64,000 nucleotides of DNA from Mycobacterium gastri (GTDB lineage: Bacteria > Actinomycetota > Actinomycetes > Mycobacteriales > Mycobacteriaceae). Below, piece after piece: positions 49,242-59,389 of the stretch. Numbering within the stretch: position 1 is the stretch's first letter; each line of letters starts with the position of its first letter. The stretch is taken from the NCBI RefSeq assembly GCF_002102175.1, contig NZ_LQOX01000068.1, positions 1 to 64,000 of the forward strand, in the 5' to 3' direction. The position numbers and the translations under genes are program-made. The notes beneath the pieces were generated by a model, which saw nothing but the letters and a program-made list of their open reading frames with translations, had not been told where the DNA came from and did not search any database.

Positions 49242-51644
49242 TCACTGCCTGCGTTCGGTCCGCTCGCCCGACTCCCAGGCCCATCCCGCGATCTCGGGGT
49301 CATCGGCGCCGTGCTCACGGGTGTACAAACGTGCCGCGAGCCGGGCGTCGGCCATCTGCTGGCGTAGCACGGCGGCTCGGCCGGCCAGCCCGTCAACCCG
49401 GTCGATGACGTCCATGACCAGGTGAAAGCGATCCAGATCGTTGAGCATCACCATGTCGAACGGTGTCGTCGTGGTCCCGCGCTCCTTGAACCCGCGCACA
49501 TGAATACGGGGGTGGTTGGCGCGGCGATACGCGAGCCGGTGGATCAACCACGGATACCCGTGGTAGGCGAAGATGACCGGCTTGTCGCGAGTGAACAATG
49601 CATCGAATTCCTTGTCGGCCAATCCATGTGGGTGTTCGGACTCCGGCTGCAGCCGCATGATGTCGACGACGTTGATCACCCGCACGCCTAACCCGGGCAG
49701 TTCCCGCCGCAGAATGTCGGCGGCTGCCAGCGTCTCCAGCGTCGGCACGTCTCCCGCGCAGGCCAGCACCACGTCGGGATCACCGGTCGCCGTGCTTGCC
49801 CACTGCCAGATGCCGAGCCCGCGAGTGCAGTGCGCGACGGCCTCGTCCATCCCGAGATAGGAGAGCGCTGGTTGCTTGCCGGCGACGATGACGTTGACAT
49901 AGTCACGGCTGCGCAGGCAGTGGTCGGCCACCGACAACAATGTGTTGCCATCGGGCGGCAGGTAGACGCGTACCACCTCGGGCCGCTTGTTGGCGACCAG
50001 GTCGATGAATCCGGGATCTTGGTGCGAAGCGCCGTTGTGGTCCTGGCGCCACACATGGGAGCTCAGCAGGTAGTTCAGCGACGCGATCGGCCGCCGCCAT
50101 GGCAGTTCCCGGCTGGTCGACAGCCATTTGGTGTGCTGGTTGAACATCGAGTCGACGATATGCACGAAGGCCTCGTAGCAGTCGAACATGCCGTGGCGGC
50201 CGGTCAGCAGATAGCCCTCCAGCCAGCCTTGACACAGATGCTCCGACAGCACCTCCATCACCCGGCCTGTCGCAGACAGGTGATCGTCGTCGTCGGTGGT
50301 CTCCGACAGCCAGGTTCGCCCGGTCGCTTCGAATACGGCGCTGAGCCGGTTCGACGCGGTTTCGTCCGGGCCCATCAGCCGGAACCGATCCGGGTTGCGC
50401 CGGATCACGTCTCGCAGATACGTACCGAGCACCCGGGTGGCCTCGTGCGTTTCGCAGGCCGGACGTGCCACCGGCACCGCGTAGTCGCGGAAGTCGGGAA
50501 GATCGAGGTCGCGCAGCAGCAGCCCGCCGTTGGCGTGCGGGTTGGCGCTCATCCGCCGATCACCGGTTGGTGCCAGCGCCCGCAGCTCGGCCCGCAACGT
50601 GCCGTTGTCGTCGAACAGCTCATCGGGCCGGTAGCTGCGCAGCCACTCTTCAAGCTGCCGGCGACGCTCGGCGCTGTCGTGGGTGTCGGCGAGCGGGACC
50701 TGATGCGAGCGCCAGGTGCCCTCGACCTTCTTGCCGTCGACCACCTTCGGCCCGGTCCAACCCTTGGGGGTGTGCAGCACGATCATCGGCCACACCGGCC
50801 TTGCGACATTCTCGCCCGCCCGGGCGGCGTGCTGAATGGCCGCAATGTCGTCGAACGCGTCATCGAGCGCAGCGGCGAGTCGCTGGTGCACACCGGCCGG
50901 GTCTTCGCCGGACACTGTGATCGGCCGGTAGCCGTAGCCCCGCAACAGCGATTCCAGCTCGTCGTGCGGAATGCGGGCCAGCACCGTCGGATTGGCGATC
51001 TTGTATCCGTTGAGGTGCAGGATCGGCAGCACCGCCCCATCGATCGCGGGGTTGAGGAATTTGTTGGAATGCCAGCTGGCCGCCAGTGGACCGGTTTCGG
51101 CCTCGCCGTCACCGATCACGCAGGCGACCACCAGATCGGGATTGTCGAACGCCGCACCGAAGGCATGCACCAGCGCGTATCCGAGCTCACCGCCTTCGTG
51201 GATAGACCCCGGAGTCTGGGCAGCCACATGGCTGGGGATGCCGCCGGGGAAGGAGAACTGCCGGAACAGCCGGCGCAATCCTTCGGCGTCTTCCCCGATG
51301 CCGGTGTACACCTCGCTGTAGGTGCCTTCGAGGTAGGCGTTGGCGACCAGGCCGGGACCGCCGTGCCCGGGGCCGGTGACGTAGATGACGTTGGCGTCAC
51401 GGTTGCGGATAACTCGGTTGAGGTGGGCGTAGACGAGGTTGAGTCCCGGCGTGGTGCCCCAGTGTCCCAGCAGCCGGGGTTTGACGTGCTCGGCTGACAG
51501 CGGTTCGGCCAGCAGTGGATTGTCCAGCAGGTAGATCTGGCCGACCGACAGGTAGTTGGCGGCACGCCAGTAGGCGTCGATGCGGGCCAGTTCGTCGTCG
51601 GAAAGGGTCACGGCTGTTGGGGTTTCAGGGTTCACCGGGCTCAC
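49242..51644 (-). CDS. xfp: Xylulose-5-phosphate/fructose-6-phosphate phosphoketolase
   Basis: 800 residues, GTG start (a second GTG lies at 51635). Thiamine-diphosphate enzyme with both phosphoketolase signatures: EGGELGY and the segment [19 protein letters not shown] that ends in the GDGE ThDP motif. [18 protein letters not shown] and [15 protein letters not shown] are also intact. Cleaves xylulose 5-phosphate or fructose 6-phosphate with phosphate to acetyl phosphate plus a triose or tetrose. No acetate kinase or phosphotransacetylase lies nearby. I do not recall this gene at this locus in M. tuberculosis. Confidence 0.95.
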   Translation of the reverse strand: MSPVNPETPTAVTLSDDELARIDAYWRAANYLSVGQIYLLDNPLLAEPLSAEHVKPRLLGHWGTTPGLNLVYAHLNRVIRNRDANVIYVTGPGHGGPGLVANAYLEGTYSEVYTGIGEDAEGLRRLFRQFSFPGGIPSHVAAQTPGSIHEGGELGYALVHAFGAAFDNPDLVVACVIGDGEAETGPLAASWHSNKFLNPAIDGAVLPILHLNGYKIANPTVLARIPHDELESLLRGYGYRPITVSGEDPAGVHQRLAAALDDAFDDIAAIQHAARAGENVARPVWPMIVLHTPKGWTGPKVVDGKKVEGTWRSHQVPLADTHDSAERRRQLEEWLRSYRPDELFDDNGTLRAELRALAPTGDRRMSANPHANGGLLLRDLDLPDFRDYAVPVARPACETHEATRVLGTYLRDVIRRNPDRFRLMGPDETASNRLSAVFEATGRTWLSETTDDDDHLSATGRVMEVLSEHLCQGWLEGYLLTGRHGMFDCYEAFVHIVDSMFNQHTKWLSTSRELPWRRPIASLNYLLSSHVWRQDHNGASHQDPGFIDLVANKRPEVVRVYLPPDGNTLLSVADHCLRSRDYVNVIVAGKQPALSYLGMDEAVAHCTRGLGIWQWASTATGDPDVVLACAGDVPTLETLAAADILRRELPGLGVRVINVVDIMRLQPESEHPHGLADKEFDALFTRDKPVIFAYHGYPWLIHRLAYRRANHPRIHVRGFKERGTTTTPFDMVMLNDLDRFHLVMDVIDRVDGLAGRAAVLRQQMADARLAARLYTREHGADDPEIAGWAWESGERTERRQ

Positions 51645-51689
51645 CGGGCCGATTGTGCGCGCCCTCGGTGAACTGCCAGCTGAGGCCGG

Positions 51690-52538
51690 TCAGTCCTGTC
51701 CACGAGCGCGGGCCTCGTAGGCTTTGCGCTTGGCGACGTCGACGTCGTCGGTGAAGACGCGTTCACCGCCCAGGATGCGGTTCAGCCCCTCGGCCAGCGG
51801 GCGCGGCATGAACTTCTGCGAGACGACCATCGCTCCGGCCGCCCGGGTGACCCGCACCCGCGGCTTCGGGTGGGCCACCAGCCGCACGATCGCGTCGGCG
51901 ATCTGCTCCGGCTCTGCGTTCTTGAATCCCTTGACCCCGGCGGTCCCGGCGGTCAGTTCGGTATTCACGAACGTCGGCAACACCATGGAGAACTTCACGC
52001 CCGCCGAGCGGTATTCGAGCCGCGCCGAGTCGGTGAACGCCACGACCGCGTGCTTGCTGGCGCAGTAGGTGGCCAACCCCACCGCATAGAGCTCGCCGGC
52101 AAGCGAGGCGACGTTGATGACCTGCCCACGCCCGTGCGGGACCATCCGCTCAACGGCCAGCTTGCTGCCCAGGACGACCCCGAAGACATTGACGTCCAAA
52201 ATGCGGCGGGTCACCGAATCCGGCTCGTCGATAATCCGCCCCACTGGCATGATGCCGGCGTTGTTGACCAGCACGTCGATCGGGCCGAGCTGGCGCTCGA
52301 CCCGGTCGAGAAAATCCGAAAACGAACCCCGGTCGGTGACATCGAGTTTGCCGTAGACGTCGAGACCCAGGTCGGCACCCGATTCCTTCACTTTGGCCTC
52401 GTCGATGTCGCCGATCGCAACCCGGGCGCCCAACTTGTGCAGGGCGGTCGCCGTCGCCAATCCGATGCCTCGTGCACCGCCGGTGATGACGATGACCTTG
52501 CCGCGCACCTTGACACCGAGGGATGCCGTGTCTGCCAT
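51690..52538 (-). CDS. Short-chain dehydrogenase (Rv1865c-like)
   Basis: 282 residues from the ATG at 52538, with GGAGAGGA upstream. Classical SDR: TGGARGIGLATA cofactor loop, NNAGIMPVG, and catalytic Tyr/Lys in YCASKHAV. Cofactor-end acidic residue (GDIDEAK) suggests NAD. A C-terminal extension of about 60 residues includes KGFKNAEPEQIADAIVRLV. Substrate unknown. Confidence 0.88.
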   Translation of the reverse strand: MADTASLGVKVRGKVIVITGGARGIGLATATALHKLGARVAIGDIDEAKVKESGADLGLDVYGKLDVTDRGSFSDFLDRVERQLGPIDVLVNNAGIMPVGRIIDEPDSVTRRILDVNVFGVVLGSKLAVERMVPHGRGQVINVASLAGELYAVGLATYCASKHAVVAFTDSARLEYRSAGVKFSMVLPTFVNTELTAGTAGVKGFKNAEPEQIADAIVRLVAHPKPRVRVTRAAGAMVVSQKFMPRPLAEGLNRILGGERVFTDDVDVAKRKAYEARARGQD

Positions 52539-52636
52539 GTTCGTCCTCTCCGGGGCTTGACGGGTGTCAACCGGGCGATGCGGTAAGCACACCACCCGGC
52601 CGCACGCTGCGCAACAACCGCGCCGATACTGCAACG

Positions 52637-53146
52637 GTGACGCAGGTGCGCGCGGCCGTCCCGGAGGACGCCGAAGCGGTGGCTCGTGTGCACGTCCGGT
52701 CGTGGCAGTGCGCCTATCCGGGACTCATCGACCAGGAATACCTCGACGGTCTGCGGCCCGAGGTGTGGGCACGCCGGTATACGTTCGGCCGCATGGGACT
52801 TCGGCTGCCGACCACCGTGGTGGCCGTCGACGGTTCTGCCATCTGCGGCTTGGCCACCACGGGCCTGTGCCGGGACCACGACTTGCCGAATTCCGGTGAG
52901 CTTACGGCGATCTACGTCGATCCGGCCTGGCTGGGTAGCGGAGTCGGCCGTTTGTTGATGGCCGCTGCCCGAGATCGGCTGCGTCGGGTCGGGGTCAGCC
53001 ACGCTTCGTTGTGGGTGCTGGACGGAAATGTCCGCGCCCGGCGGTTCTACGAGCGCGACGGGTGGAGGTTCGACGGGACGCGGCGCACCGAGGTCTTCGG
53101 CGCCACGGCGGTAGAACAACTGCGCTACCAGCGCACGCCGGTCTGA
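52637..53146 (+). CDS. GNAT-family N-acetyltransferase
   Basis: 169 residues from GTG at 52637. GNAT fold with acetyl-CoA loop YVDPAWLGSGVGRLLMAAA and the final SLWVLDGNVRARRFYERDGW strand typical of small-molecule acetyltransferases. Divergent from the SDR gene, starting 98 bases away. Acceptor unknown. Confidence 0.85.
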   Translation: MTQVRAAVPEDAEAVARVHVRSWQCAYPGLIDQEYLDGLRPEVWARRYTFGRMGLRLPTTVVAVDGSAICGLATTGLCRDHDLPNSGELTAIYVDPAWLGSGVGRLLMAAARDRLRRVGVSHASLWVLDGNVRARRFYERDGWRFDGTRRTEVFGATAVEQLRYQRTPV

Positions 53147-53224
53147 TCCCGGGCGGCACGGCTTTCCAGTTCCCGCGCCGGGATGAGGCGCGCGGAGGTG
53201 GGCGGGCGCCGGTACGGTGTGCGG

Positions 53225-55618
53225 ATGGCCGACGGGTTGCTGGATTCGGTACGCGTCCTGGACCTATCCCGAGGTAGCGCCGACATGGTCACCCGGTTGC
53301 TGGCCGATCTGGGTGCCGACGTCCTCAAGGTGGAAGCTCCCGGCGGCAGCCCGGGACGCGGCGTCCCGCCGACGTTGGCCGGCACCAGCATCCCGTTCGC
53401 CGTGCACAACGCCAACAAGCGCAGCGCGGTGCTGGACCCGCTCGACGAGCAGGACCGCCGGCGTTTCGACGAACTCACCGCCAACGCCGACATCGTGGTC
53501 GACAGCGGCCTTCCCGGAGCGGCGTCCGCTTACGGGACAACGTGTGCCGAACTGGCCGATCGCCACCCACACCTGGTTGTGTTGTCGTTCACCGACTTCG
53601 GTACCTGCGGGCCACGATCCGCCTGGCGTGCCACCGATCCGGTGTTGTATGCGATGTCGGGCTCGCTGTCGCGGTCCGGTCCCACCACAGGCACCCCGGT
53701 GTTACCGCCGGACGGCATCGCTTCGGCGACCGCCGCCGTCCAAGCCGCCTGGGCGCTGCTGGTCGCCTATTACAACAGATTGCGTTGTGGCACAGGTGAT
53801 TACATCGACTTCTCGCGGTTCGACGCGGTTGTCATGGCCCTTGACCCGGCCTTCGGGGCGCACGGGCAGGTCGCGGCCGGCATCCGCAGCAGCGCACGGT
53901 GGCGCGGACGCCCCAGAAACCAGGACGCGTACCCGATCTATCCGTGCCAGGACGGCTACGTGCGGTTGTGCGTGATGGCGCCGCGCCAATGGCGCGGCCT
54001 GCGCCGCTGGTTGGGGGAGCCGCAAGACTTTCAGGATCCCAGCTACGACGTGATCGGCGCCCGTTTTGCCGCGTGGCCCCAGATCAGTCTGTTGGTGGCG
54101 GCGCTGTTCGCCGGACAGACCATGAAAGAGTTGGTGGCCGCCGGACAGGCTCACGGGGTGCCGATCGCGGCGGTGCTGACGCCGTCGCGGATCCTGGCCT
54201 CCGAACATTTCCAGGCGGTGGGCGCGATCACCGATGCCGAGCTCGTTCCCGGCGTGCACGCCCAGGTGCCGACCGGATATTTCACCGTCAACGAGCAGCG
54301 CGCCGGCTTTCGCACCCCCGCTCCCGCCCCCGGACGGCACAAACCGCGCTGGCTCGCCGACCCGGCACCGGTACCCCCGCCCGCGGGCGAGGTGGGCGGC
54401 TACCCCTTCGAGGGACTGCGCATTCTCGACCTCGGCATCATCGTCGCCGGCGGTGAGCTCAGCCGCCTGTTCGGCGACTTAGGCGCCGAGGTCATCAAGG
54501 TCGAGAGCGCCGACTATCCCGACGGGCTGCGACAGGCCCGCGTCGGCGACGCGATGAGCGAGTCATTCGCCTGGACCCACCGCAATCACCGCGCATTCGG
54601 GATGGACCTGCGCAGCACCGAGGGCAAGGAGATCTTCGGCCGCCTGCTGGCCGAGGCCGACGCCGTCTTCGCCAACTTCAAGCCGGGAACGCTGACCTCA
54701 CTGGGGTTCAACTACGACAAGCTGCGTGGCCTCAACCCTCGGATCGTGCTCGCCGGCAGCAGCGCGTTCGGCAACCGCGGCCCGTGGAGCCGCCGGCTGG
54801 GATATGGGCCGTTGGTGCGCGCGACCACCGGTGTCACCAGCGTGTGGACGTCCGAAGAAGCACCTGCCGACGGCGCGCGGCATTCCTTCTACGACGCGAC
54901 GACGATCTTCCCCGATCACGTGGTGGGACGCGTCGTCGCGATCCTGGCCCTGGCCGCGCTGATCCACCGCGATCGCACCGGAGCCGGTGCCCACGTCCAC
55001 GTCTCTCAGGCCGAAGTCGTCGTCAATCAACTCGACACGCTGTTCGTGACGGAAGCCGCCCGCGCCGCCGGCGCCGCCGAAATCCGCGACGACATCAGCG
55101 TGCACGCCGTCTGCCCGTGCGCCGGTGACGACGAATGGTGCGTCATCTCCATCTGCACAGATGACGAATGGCGTTGTGCTGCATCGGTTTTCGGTAAGCC
55201 GGAATTGGTCGACGACCCGCGCTTCGCGACGGCCGAGGCTCGCAGGGCCAACCGCGCCGACTTGTCGGCGGAGATGTCGGCGTGGACCGGCACCCACGCC
55301 CCGTTGCAGGCGGCCCAACTGCTGCAGTCGGGCGGAGTCGCTGCCGGACCGATGAACCGCCCGCCTGACCTGCTCGAGGATCCTCAGCTGGCCGAGCGCC
55401 AGCTGCTCGCGACCATGGTGCATCCGCTCATCGCACGTCCGCTGCCGGCGGAGACGGGTCCGGCGCCATTTCGCCACATCCCGCATTCACCGCACCGACC
55501 GGCGCCCCAGGCGGGTCAGGACACCCGCGCCATCTGCCACGAGCTGCTGGGGATGGGCCCGGACGAGGTCGAGCGGCTGATCGCCGAGGGCGTGTTGTTC
55601 GCGCCGGATGGCGGATAA
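53225..55618 (+). CDS. Double-domain CaiB/BaiF class III CoA-transferase (Rv1866-like)
   Basis: 797 residues from the ATG at 53225. Two tandem class III CoA-transferase domains, about 1-375 (RVLDLSRGSADMVTRLLADLGADVLKVEAP) and 395-797 (LRILDLGIIVAGGELSRLFGDLGAEVIKVES). The second domain keeps FKPGTLTSLGFNYDKL and DATTIFPDHVVGR, where the family's catalytic Asp region sits. Fused doublets are seen in mycobacteria. Acts with the thiolase-like gene just downstream in acyl-CoA metabolism. Confidence 0.87.
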   Translation: MADGLLDSVRVLDLSRGSADMVTRLLADLGADVLKVEAPGGSPGRGVPPTLAGTSIPFAVHNANKRSAVLDPLDEQDRRRFDELTANADIVVDSGLPGAASAYGTTCAELADRHPHLVVLSFTDFGTCGPRSAWRATDPVLYAMSGSLSRSGPTTGTPVLPPDGIASATAAVQAAWALLVAYYNRLRCGTGDYIDFSRFDAVVMALDPAFGAHGQVAAGIRSSARWRGRPRNQDAYPIYPCQDGYVRLCVMAPRQWRGLRRWLGEPQDFQDPSYDVIGARFAAWPQISLLVAALFAGQTMKELVAAGQAHGVPIAAVLTPSRILASEHFQAVGAITDAELVPGVHAQVPTGYFTVNEQRAGFRTPAPAPGRHKPRWLADPAPVPPPAGEVGGYPFEGLRILDLGIIVAGGELSRLFGDLGAEVIKVESADYPDGLRQARVGDAMSESFAWTHRNHRAFGMDLRSTEGKEIFGRLLAEADAVFANFKPGTLTSLGFNYDKLRGLNPRIVLAGSSAFGNRGPWSRRLGYGPLVRATTGVTSVWTSEEAPADGARHSFYDATTIFPDHVVGRVVAILALAALIHRDRTGAGAHVHVSQAEVVVNQLDTLFVTEAARAAGAAEIRDDISVHAVCPCAGDDEWCVISICTDDEWRCAASVFGKPELVDDPRFATAEARRANRADLSAEMSAWTGTHAPLQAAQLLQSGGVAAGPMNRPPDLLEDPQLAERQLLATMVHPLIARPLPAETGPAPFRHIPHSPHRPAPQAGQDTRAICHELLGMGPDEVERLIAEGVLFAPDGG

Positions 55619-55677
55619 GGATCCGCGAACGCCACGCTGGTGTGCGTCCGAACCAAGCTCGGCGCTAGGTTCGAAGC

Positions 55678-57171
55678 ATGCCCGTTGATCCCAGGACTCC
55701 GGTGCTGATCGGCTACGGTCAGGTCAACCATCGCGACGAGATCGACCCGGCCGGGCCGTCGGTCGAACCGGTCGACCTGATGGTCGCAGCGGCCCGGCAA
55801 GCCGCCGATTCTCGGGTGTTGGCGGCCGTCGACTCGATCCGCGTGGTGCACATGCTTTCGGCGCACTACCGAAACCCGGGGCAGTTGCTCGGTGAGCGCC
55901 TCGACGCGGGCTGCTTCACCACGAGCTACGGCAGTGTCGGCGGCAACACGCCGCAGTCGCTGGTCAGCCAGGCCTGCCTGGACATCCAGCAGGGTCGCGC
56001 CGACGTGGTGCTGATCGGCGGCGCCGAAACCTGGCGTACCAGGACCGGGCTGAAGTCCCAGGGCAGCCGGCTGGTCTGGACTCGACAGGACGAATCCGTT
56101 CCGCTGCCTGAAATCGCCGGTGACGACGTCCCGATGGCGGGGGAGGCCGAGCTCAGGATCAAGCTGGACCGGCCCGCCTACGTCTACCCGCTGTTCGAGC
56201 AGGCGCTGCGCATCGCCAACGGCGAGTCGACGCAGGATCACCGGCGCCGGGTCGGTCAGCTGTGGGCTCGCTTCAATGCCGTCGCGGTCGACAATCCCAA
56301 CGCCTGGATCCGCACCCCGATGACCGCCGACGAGATTTGGCGGCCCGGCCCGCAGAACCGGATGATCAGTTGGCCCTACACCAAGTTGATGAACTCCAAC
56401 AACATGGTCGACCAGGGCGCGGCGCTGATCCTGACGTCGGTCGAGCATGCCACCCGCCTGCAGGTCCCCCGCGAGCGCTGGGTTTACCCGCACGCGGGTA
56501 CCGACGCGCACGACACACCCGCAATCGCCGAGCGGGCTGAGCTGTACCGGTCTCCGGCCATCCGGATCGGCGGCGCGCGTGTGTTGGAGCTGGCCGGCCT
56601 GGCCACCGACGATATCGACTACGTCGACCTGTACTCGTGCTTTCCCTCTGCCGTGCAGATTGCCGCGGCTGAACTCGGCCTGGCAACCGATGATCCCGCC
56701 CGAGCGCTGACGGTCACCGGCGGCCTGACCTTCGCCGGCGGCCCGTGGAGCAATTACGTCACCCACTCCATCGCCACCATGGCCGAACTGCTGGTGGCCA
56801 ACCCCGGCAGCCGCGGGCTGATCACCGCAAACGGCGGTTACCTGACCAAACACAGCTTCGGCGTGTACAGCACCGAGCCGCCCGCGGAATTTCGATGGGA
56901 AGATGTGCAGCCGGTCGTGGACCGCGAGCCCACGACGGCGGGTTTGGTCGAGTGGGAGGGAATCGGAACGGTCGAGGCGTGGACCACGCCGTTCACCCGG
57001 GAGGGCCGGCCCGAGAAGACCTTTGTGGCCGTGCGCACGCCCGACGGGGCACGAAGTTTGGGGGTGATCACCGATCCCGATACGACCGAAGCAACAGTGC
57101 ACCAAGACACCGGAGACATTGCCGGGGCCAAGGTTGCCATCGCCGCCGACGGCAGCGCGACACTGCGGTAA
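55678..57171 (+). CDS. Thiolase-like protein without nucleophilic Cys (Rv1867-like)
   Basis: 497 residues. Thiolase fold: TPVLIGYGQVNHRDE, LVSQACLDIQQGRADVVLIGGAE, DIDYVDLYSCFPSAVQIAA and GGLTFAGGPWSNYVTHSIATM. The usual nucleophile Cys of the NGCAS loop is replaced (GSVGGNTPQSLV). The GHP His is replaced by GGPWSNYVTH and the CxG Cys by GGYLTKH. An extra C-terminal domain about 400-497 is added. This resembles the thiolase-like (TLP1) group reported from M. smegmatis. CoA binding without condensation is plausible. Confidence 0.8.
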   Translation: MPVDPRTPVLIGYGQVNHRDEIDPAGPSVEPVDLMVAAARQAADSRVLAAVDSIRVVHMLSAHYRNPGQLLGERLDAGCFTTSYGSVGGNTPQSLVSQACLDIQQGRADVVLIGGAETWRTRTGLKSQGSRLVWTRQDESVPLPEIAGDDVPMAGEAELRIKLDRPAYVYPLFEQALRIANGESTQDHRRRVGQLWARFNAVAVDNPNAWIRTPMTADEIWRPGPQNRMISWPYTKLMNSNNMVDQGAALILTSVEHATRLQVPRERWVYPHAGTDAHDTPAIAERAELYRSPAIRIGGARVLELAGLATDDIDYVDLYSCFPSAVQIAAAELGLATDDPARALTVTGGLTFAGGPWSNYVTHSIATMAELLVANPGSRGLITANGGYLTKHSFGVYSTEPPAEFRWEDVQPVVDREPTTAGLVEWEGIGTVEAWTTPFTREGRPEKTFVAVRTPDGARSLGVITDPDTTEATVHQDTGDIAGAKVAIAADGSATLR

Positions 57172-57250
57172 CCGGCCGCGACGATTTCGAACGCCCTTCC
57201 GGGTCACGGTCCGGACTCAATTGGTCGCGCAAGTAGGGCCGGCGTGCTTA

Positions 57251-57262
57251 TTGTCATGACAA
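57251..57262. promoter_or_regulatory. Palindrome before the Rossmann-chimera gene
   Basis: Perfect 12-base palindrome TTGTCATGACAA, 22 bases upstream of the GTG at 57285. Position near a start in a short (113-base) spacer makes a repressor operator likely; the regulator is not identified. Confidence 0.45.
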
Positions 57263-57284
57263 GACGTTGGGGAAGGTGGGCAGG

Positions 57285-59384
57285 GTGCACGTCCTGGTTA
57301 CCGATGCTGCCGGCACTCTCGGGCGGCTGGTAGCACGCCAGCTGATCGCGGCCGGGCACACGGTCAGCGGGATCGCCCCGCATCGACACCCATCCCTGGA
57401 TGCCGGTGTCGATTTTGTTTGCGCGTCGCTGCGCGACCCGGTGTTGCTGGAGTTAGCCGCCGACGCGGACGCGGTGATCCATCTGGCCCCGGTGGACACC
57501 AGCGCACCGGGCGCGGCCGGCCTCAACGGCCTGGCGCATGTGAGCAACGCGGCCTCCCGTGCGGGTGCCCGGCTGCTGTTCGTGTCCCAGGCCGCGGGGT
57601 CACCCGATCTCTATCAGCAGGCCGAGGCCTTGGTGGCCAGCTGTTGGGCGCCGAACTTGGCGATTCGCATCGCGCCGCCGGTCGGTCGGCACCTCGACTG
57701 GATGGTTTGCCGGACGGTGTCCACTCTGCTGCGCAGCAGGGTCTCGGCGCAGCCGATGCGGGTGCTGCACCTCGACGACCTGGTTCGCTTCCTGGTCTTG
57801 GCGCTCAACACCGACCGCAACGGTGTCGTCGACCTGGCGACGCCGGACGCCGCGAACCTGGTCACCGCGTGGCGGCTGCTGCAATCGGCCGACCCGCGCC
57901 TGCGAACGCACCGGATTCGCCGCTGGGCTGACCTGATACCGCAGATGGACACCGCTGCGGCCCGAGAAGATTGGAATTTCCAGTACGGGTGGCAGGCGAC
58001 CGAGGCGATCGTGGACACCGGGCGCGGATTGGTGGGCCGGCGGCTGGATCGTGATGGCGCGACCATCGGGTCAGGCCAACTGGCACTTCCGGTCGAGCCG
58101 GTCCCGCGGTCGATACCCCATTACGGCGCCACCGTGACCTCGGTGGGGCCCGACGGGCTCGAGGGCGAGTTCGACGACCGGATCGATCCGCGGTTTCCGG
58201 TATTCAGCGCAACCGGTCTCGCCGAAGCGCTGCCCGGACCGCTGACCCCGATGACGCTGGACATCCAGATGGGCGGACTGCGCGCCGCGGGTCGGGCCAT
58301 GGGCCGAATCCTGGCACTTGGCGACGTGGTTGCCCAGGAGTGGGAGAGCAGGGCCATCGCGGTATTCGGTCATCGCCCCTACGTCGGCGTGTCGGCCAAT
58401 ATCGTCGTCGCCAGCCAGCTGCCGGGCTGGGACGAGCAGGCCATCACCCGCCGTGCGTTGGGGGACCATCAACCGCCCACGGGTCTGCTGCCGTTTGGGC
58501 GACCCCAGTTGGCCGGCGGAGCACTTGGGTCGGTCGCCAAGGTGGTCGTGACAGCTCGGTCGCTGTCGCTGTTGCGTCATCTGCGGGCTGACACGCAGGC
58601 CTATGTTGCCGCAGCGTCGGCAGAGCACTTCGATGCCGGGCAGCTGAGCGACCTGCCGGACGCCAGTCTGGAAGTACGGGTTCGTTTGTTGCGGGACCGG
58701 ATTCACCAAGGCTGGATCCTCACGGCGCTATGGGTCATCGACACCGGCATCACCGCGGCGACGCTGGAGCACACACACGCGAAATCCAGCGTGTCCGGTA
58801 TCGGGGTGATCATGGATAGCGGTCGGGTCGCGGCGGTGAGCACTGAGCTGACGAATATCCTGCGCGCCGATGCACCGCTGTGCGCCCTGGCCCTCGAGGG
58901 CAACGTCGACAGTATCCGGGCGTTGTCGCCGTCGGCCGCGGCGGCCCTCGACGCCGCCGTTGCCCAGCTGGGACACCGTGGCCCGGGGGAAGCGGAGCTG
59001 GCCAACCCGGCGTTCGGCGACGACCCGTCGCCACTTTTGACCTTCGCTGCGCAAGCCGCTACGGCGCCCGCCGAGCCGGCGCCACCGGCGACGTTTGCCC
59101 AGCGGTTGGCCACCAGTGCCCGCAGTTCGCGAGAGTTGGCTCACGACACCACCATCCGGTTCACCCACGAACTTCGGATGACGCTGCGCGAGTTGGGATC
59201 TCGGCGGGTTGCGGCGGACCTGATCGACACTGTCGATGACGTGTACTACCTGACGTCCGACGAGCTGGTCACTATGCCCGCGGACGCCCGGTTGCGGGTC
59301 AAACGCCGACGCACCGAGCGGGAGCGGCTGCAAGCTCAGCCGCCGCCCGACGTCATCGACCACACTTGGAAGCCCCCCGACTAA
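57285..59384 (+). CDS. Rossmann-fold and PEP-utilising-enzyme-like chimera (Rv1868-like)
   Basis: 699 residues from GTG at 57285 (MHVLVTDAAGTLGRLVARQL); AGGTGGGCAGG precedes it. The N-terminal 240 residues form an NAD(P)-dependent epimerase/SDR-like domain. The middle, about 300-450 (GLAEALPGPLTPMTLDIQMGG), resembles PEP-utilising or rifampicin-phosphotransferase-type proteins. The C-terminal ~140 residues include RELAHDTTIRFTHELRMTLR. No swivelling phospho-His motif is obvious, so phosphotransfer is doubtful. Function unknown; it follows the CoA-transferase and thiolase-like genes. Confidence 0.7.
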   Translation: MHVLVTDAAGTLGRLVARQLIAAGHTVSGIAPHRHPSLDAGVDFVCASLRDPVLLELAADADAVIHLAPVDTSAPGAAGLNGLAHVSNAASRAGARLLFVSQAAGSPDLYQQAEALVASCWAPNLAIRIAPPVGRHLDWMVCRTVSTLLRSRVSAQPMRVLHLDDLVRFLVLALNTDRNGVVDLATPDAANLVTAWRLLQSADPRLRTHRIRRWADLIPQMDTAAAREDWNFQYGWQATEAIVDTGRGLVGRRLDRDGATIGSGQLALPVEPVPRSIPHYGATVTSVGPDGLEGEFDDRIDPRFPVFSATGLAEALPGPLTPMTLDIQMGGLRAAGRAMGRILALGDVVAQEWESRAIAVFGHRPYVGVSANIVVASQLPGWDEQAITRRALGDHQPPTGLLPFGRPQLAGGALGSVAKVVVTARSLSLLRHLRADTQAYVAAASAEHFDAGQLSDLPDASLEVRVRLLRDRIHQGWILTALWVIDTGITAATLEHTHAKSSVSGIGVIMDSGRVAAVSTELTNILRADAPLCALALEGNVDSIRALSPSAAAALDAAVAQLGHRGPGEAELANPAFGDDPSPLLTFAAQAATAPAEPAPPATFAQRLATSARSSRELAHDTTIRFTHELRMTLRELGSRRVAADLIDTVDDVYYLTSDELVTMPADARLRVKRRRTERERLQAQPPPDVIDHTWKPPD

Positions 59385-59389
59385 GAGCG

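Noticed and set aside
48941..49396. 151-codon minus-strand ORF between the MOSC and phosphoketolase genes
   Set aside because: Overlaps both neighbours in another frame with a random-looking Pro/Arg composition.
55516..57207. 563-codon frame antisense to the thiolase-like gene
   Set aside because: Shadow ORF with no motifs; the sense frame shows a full thiolase fold.
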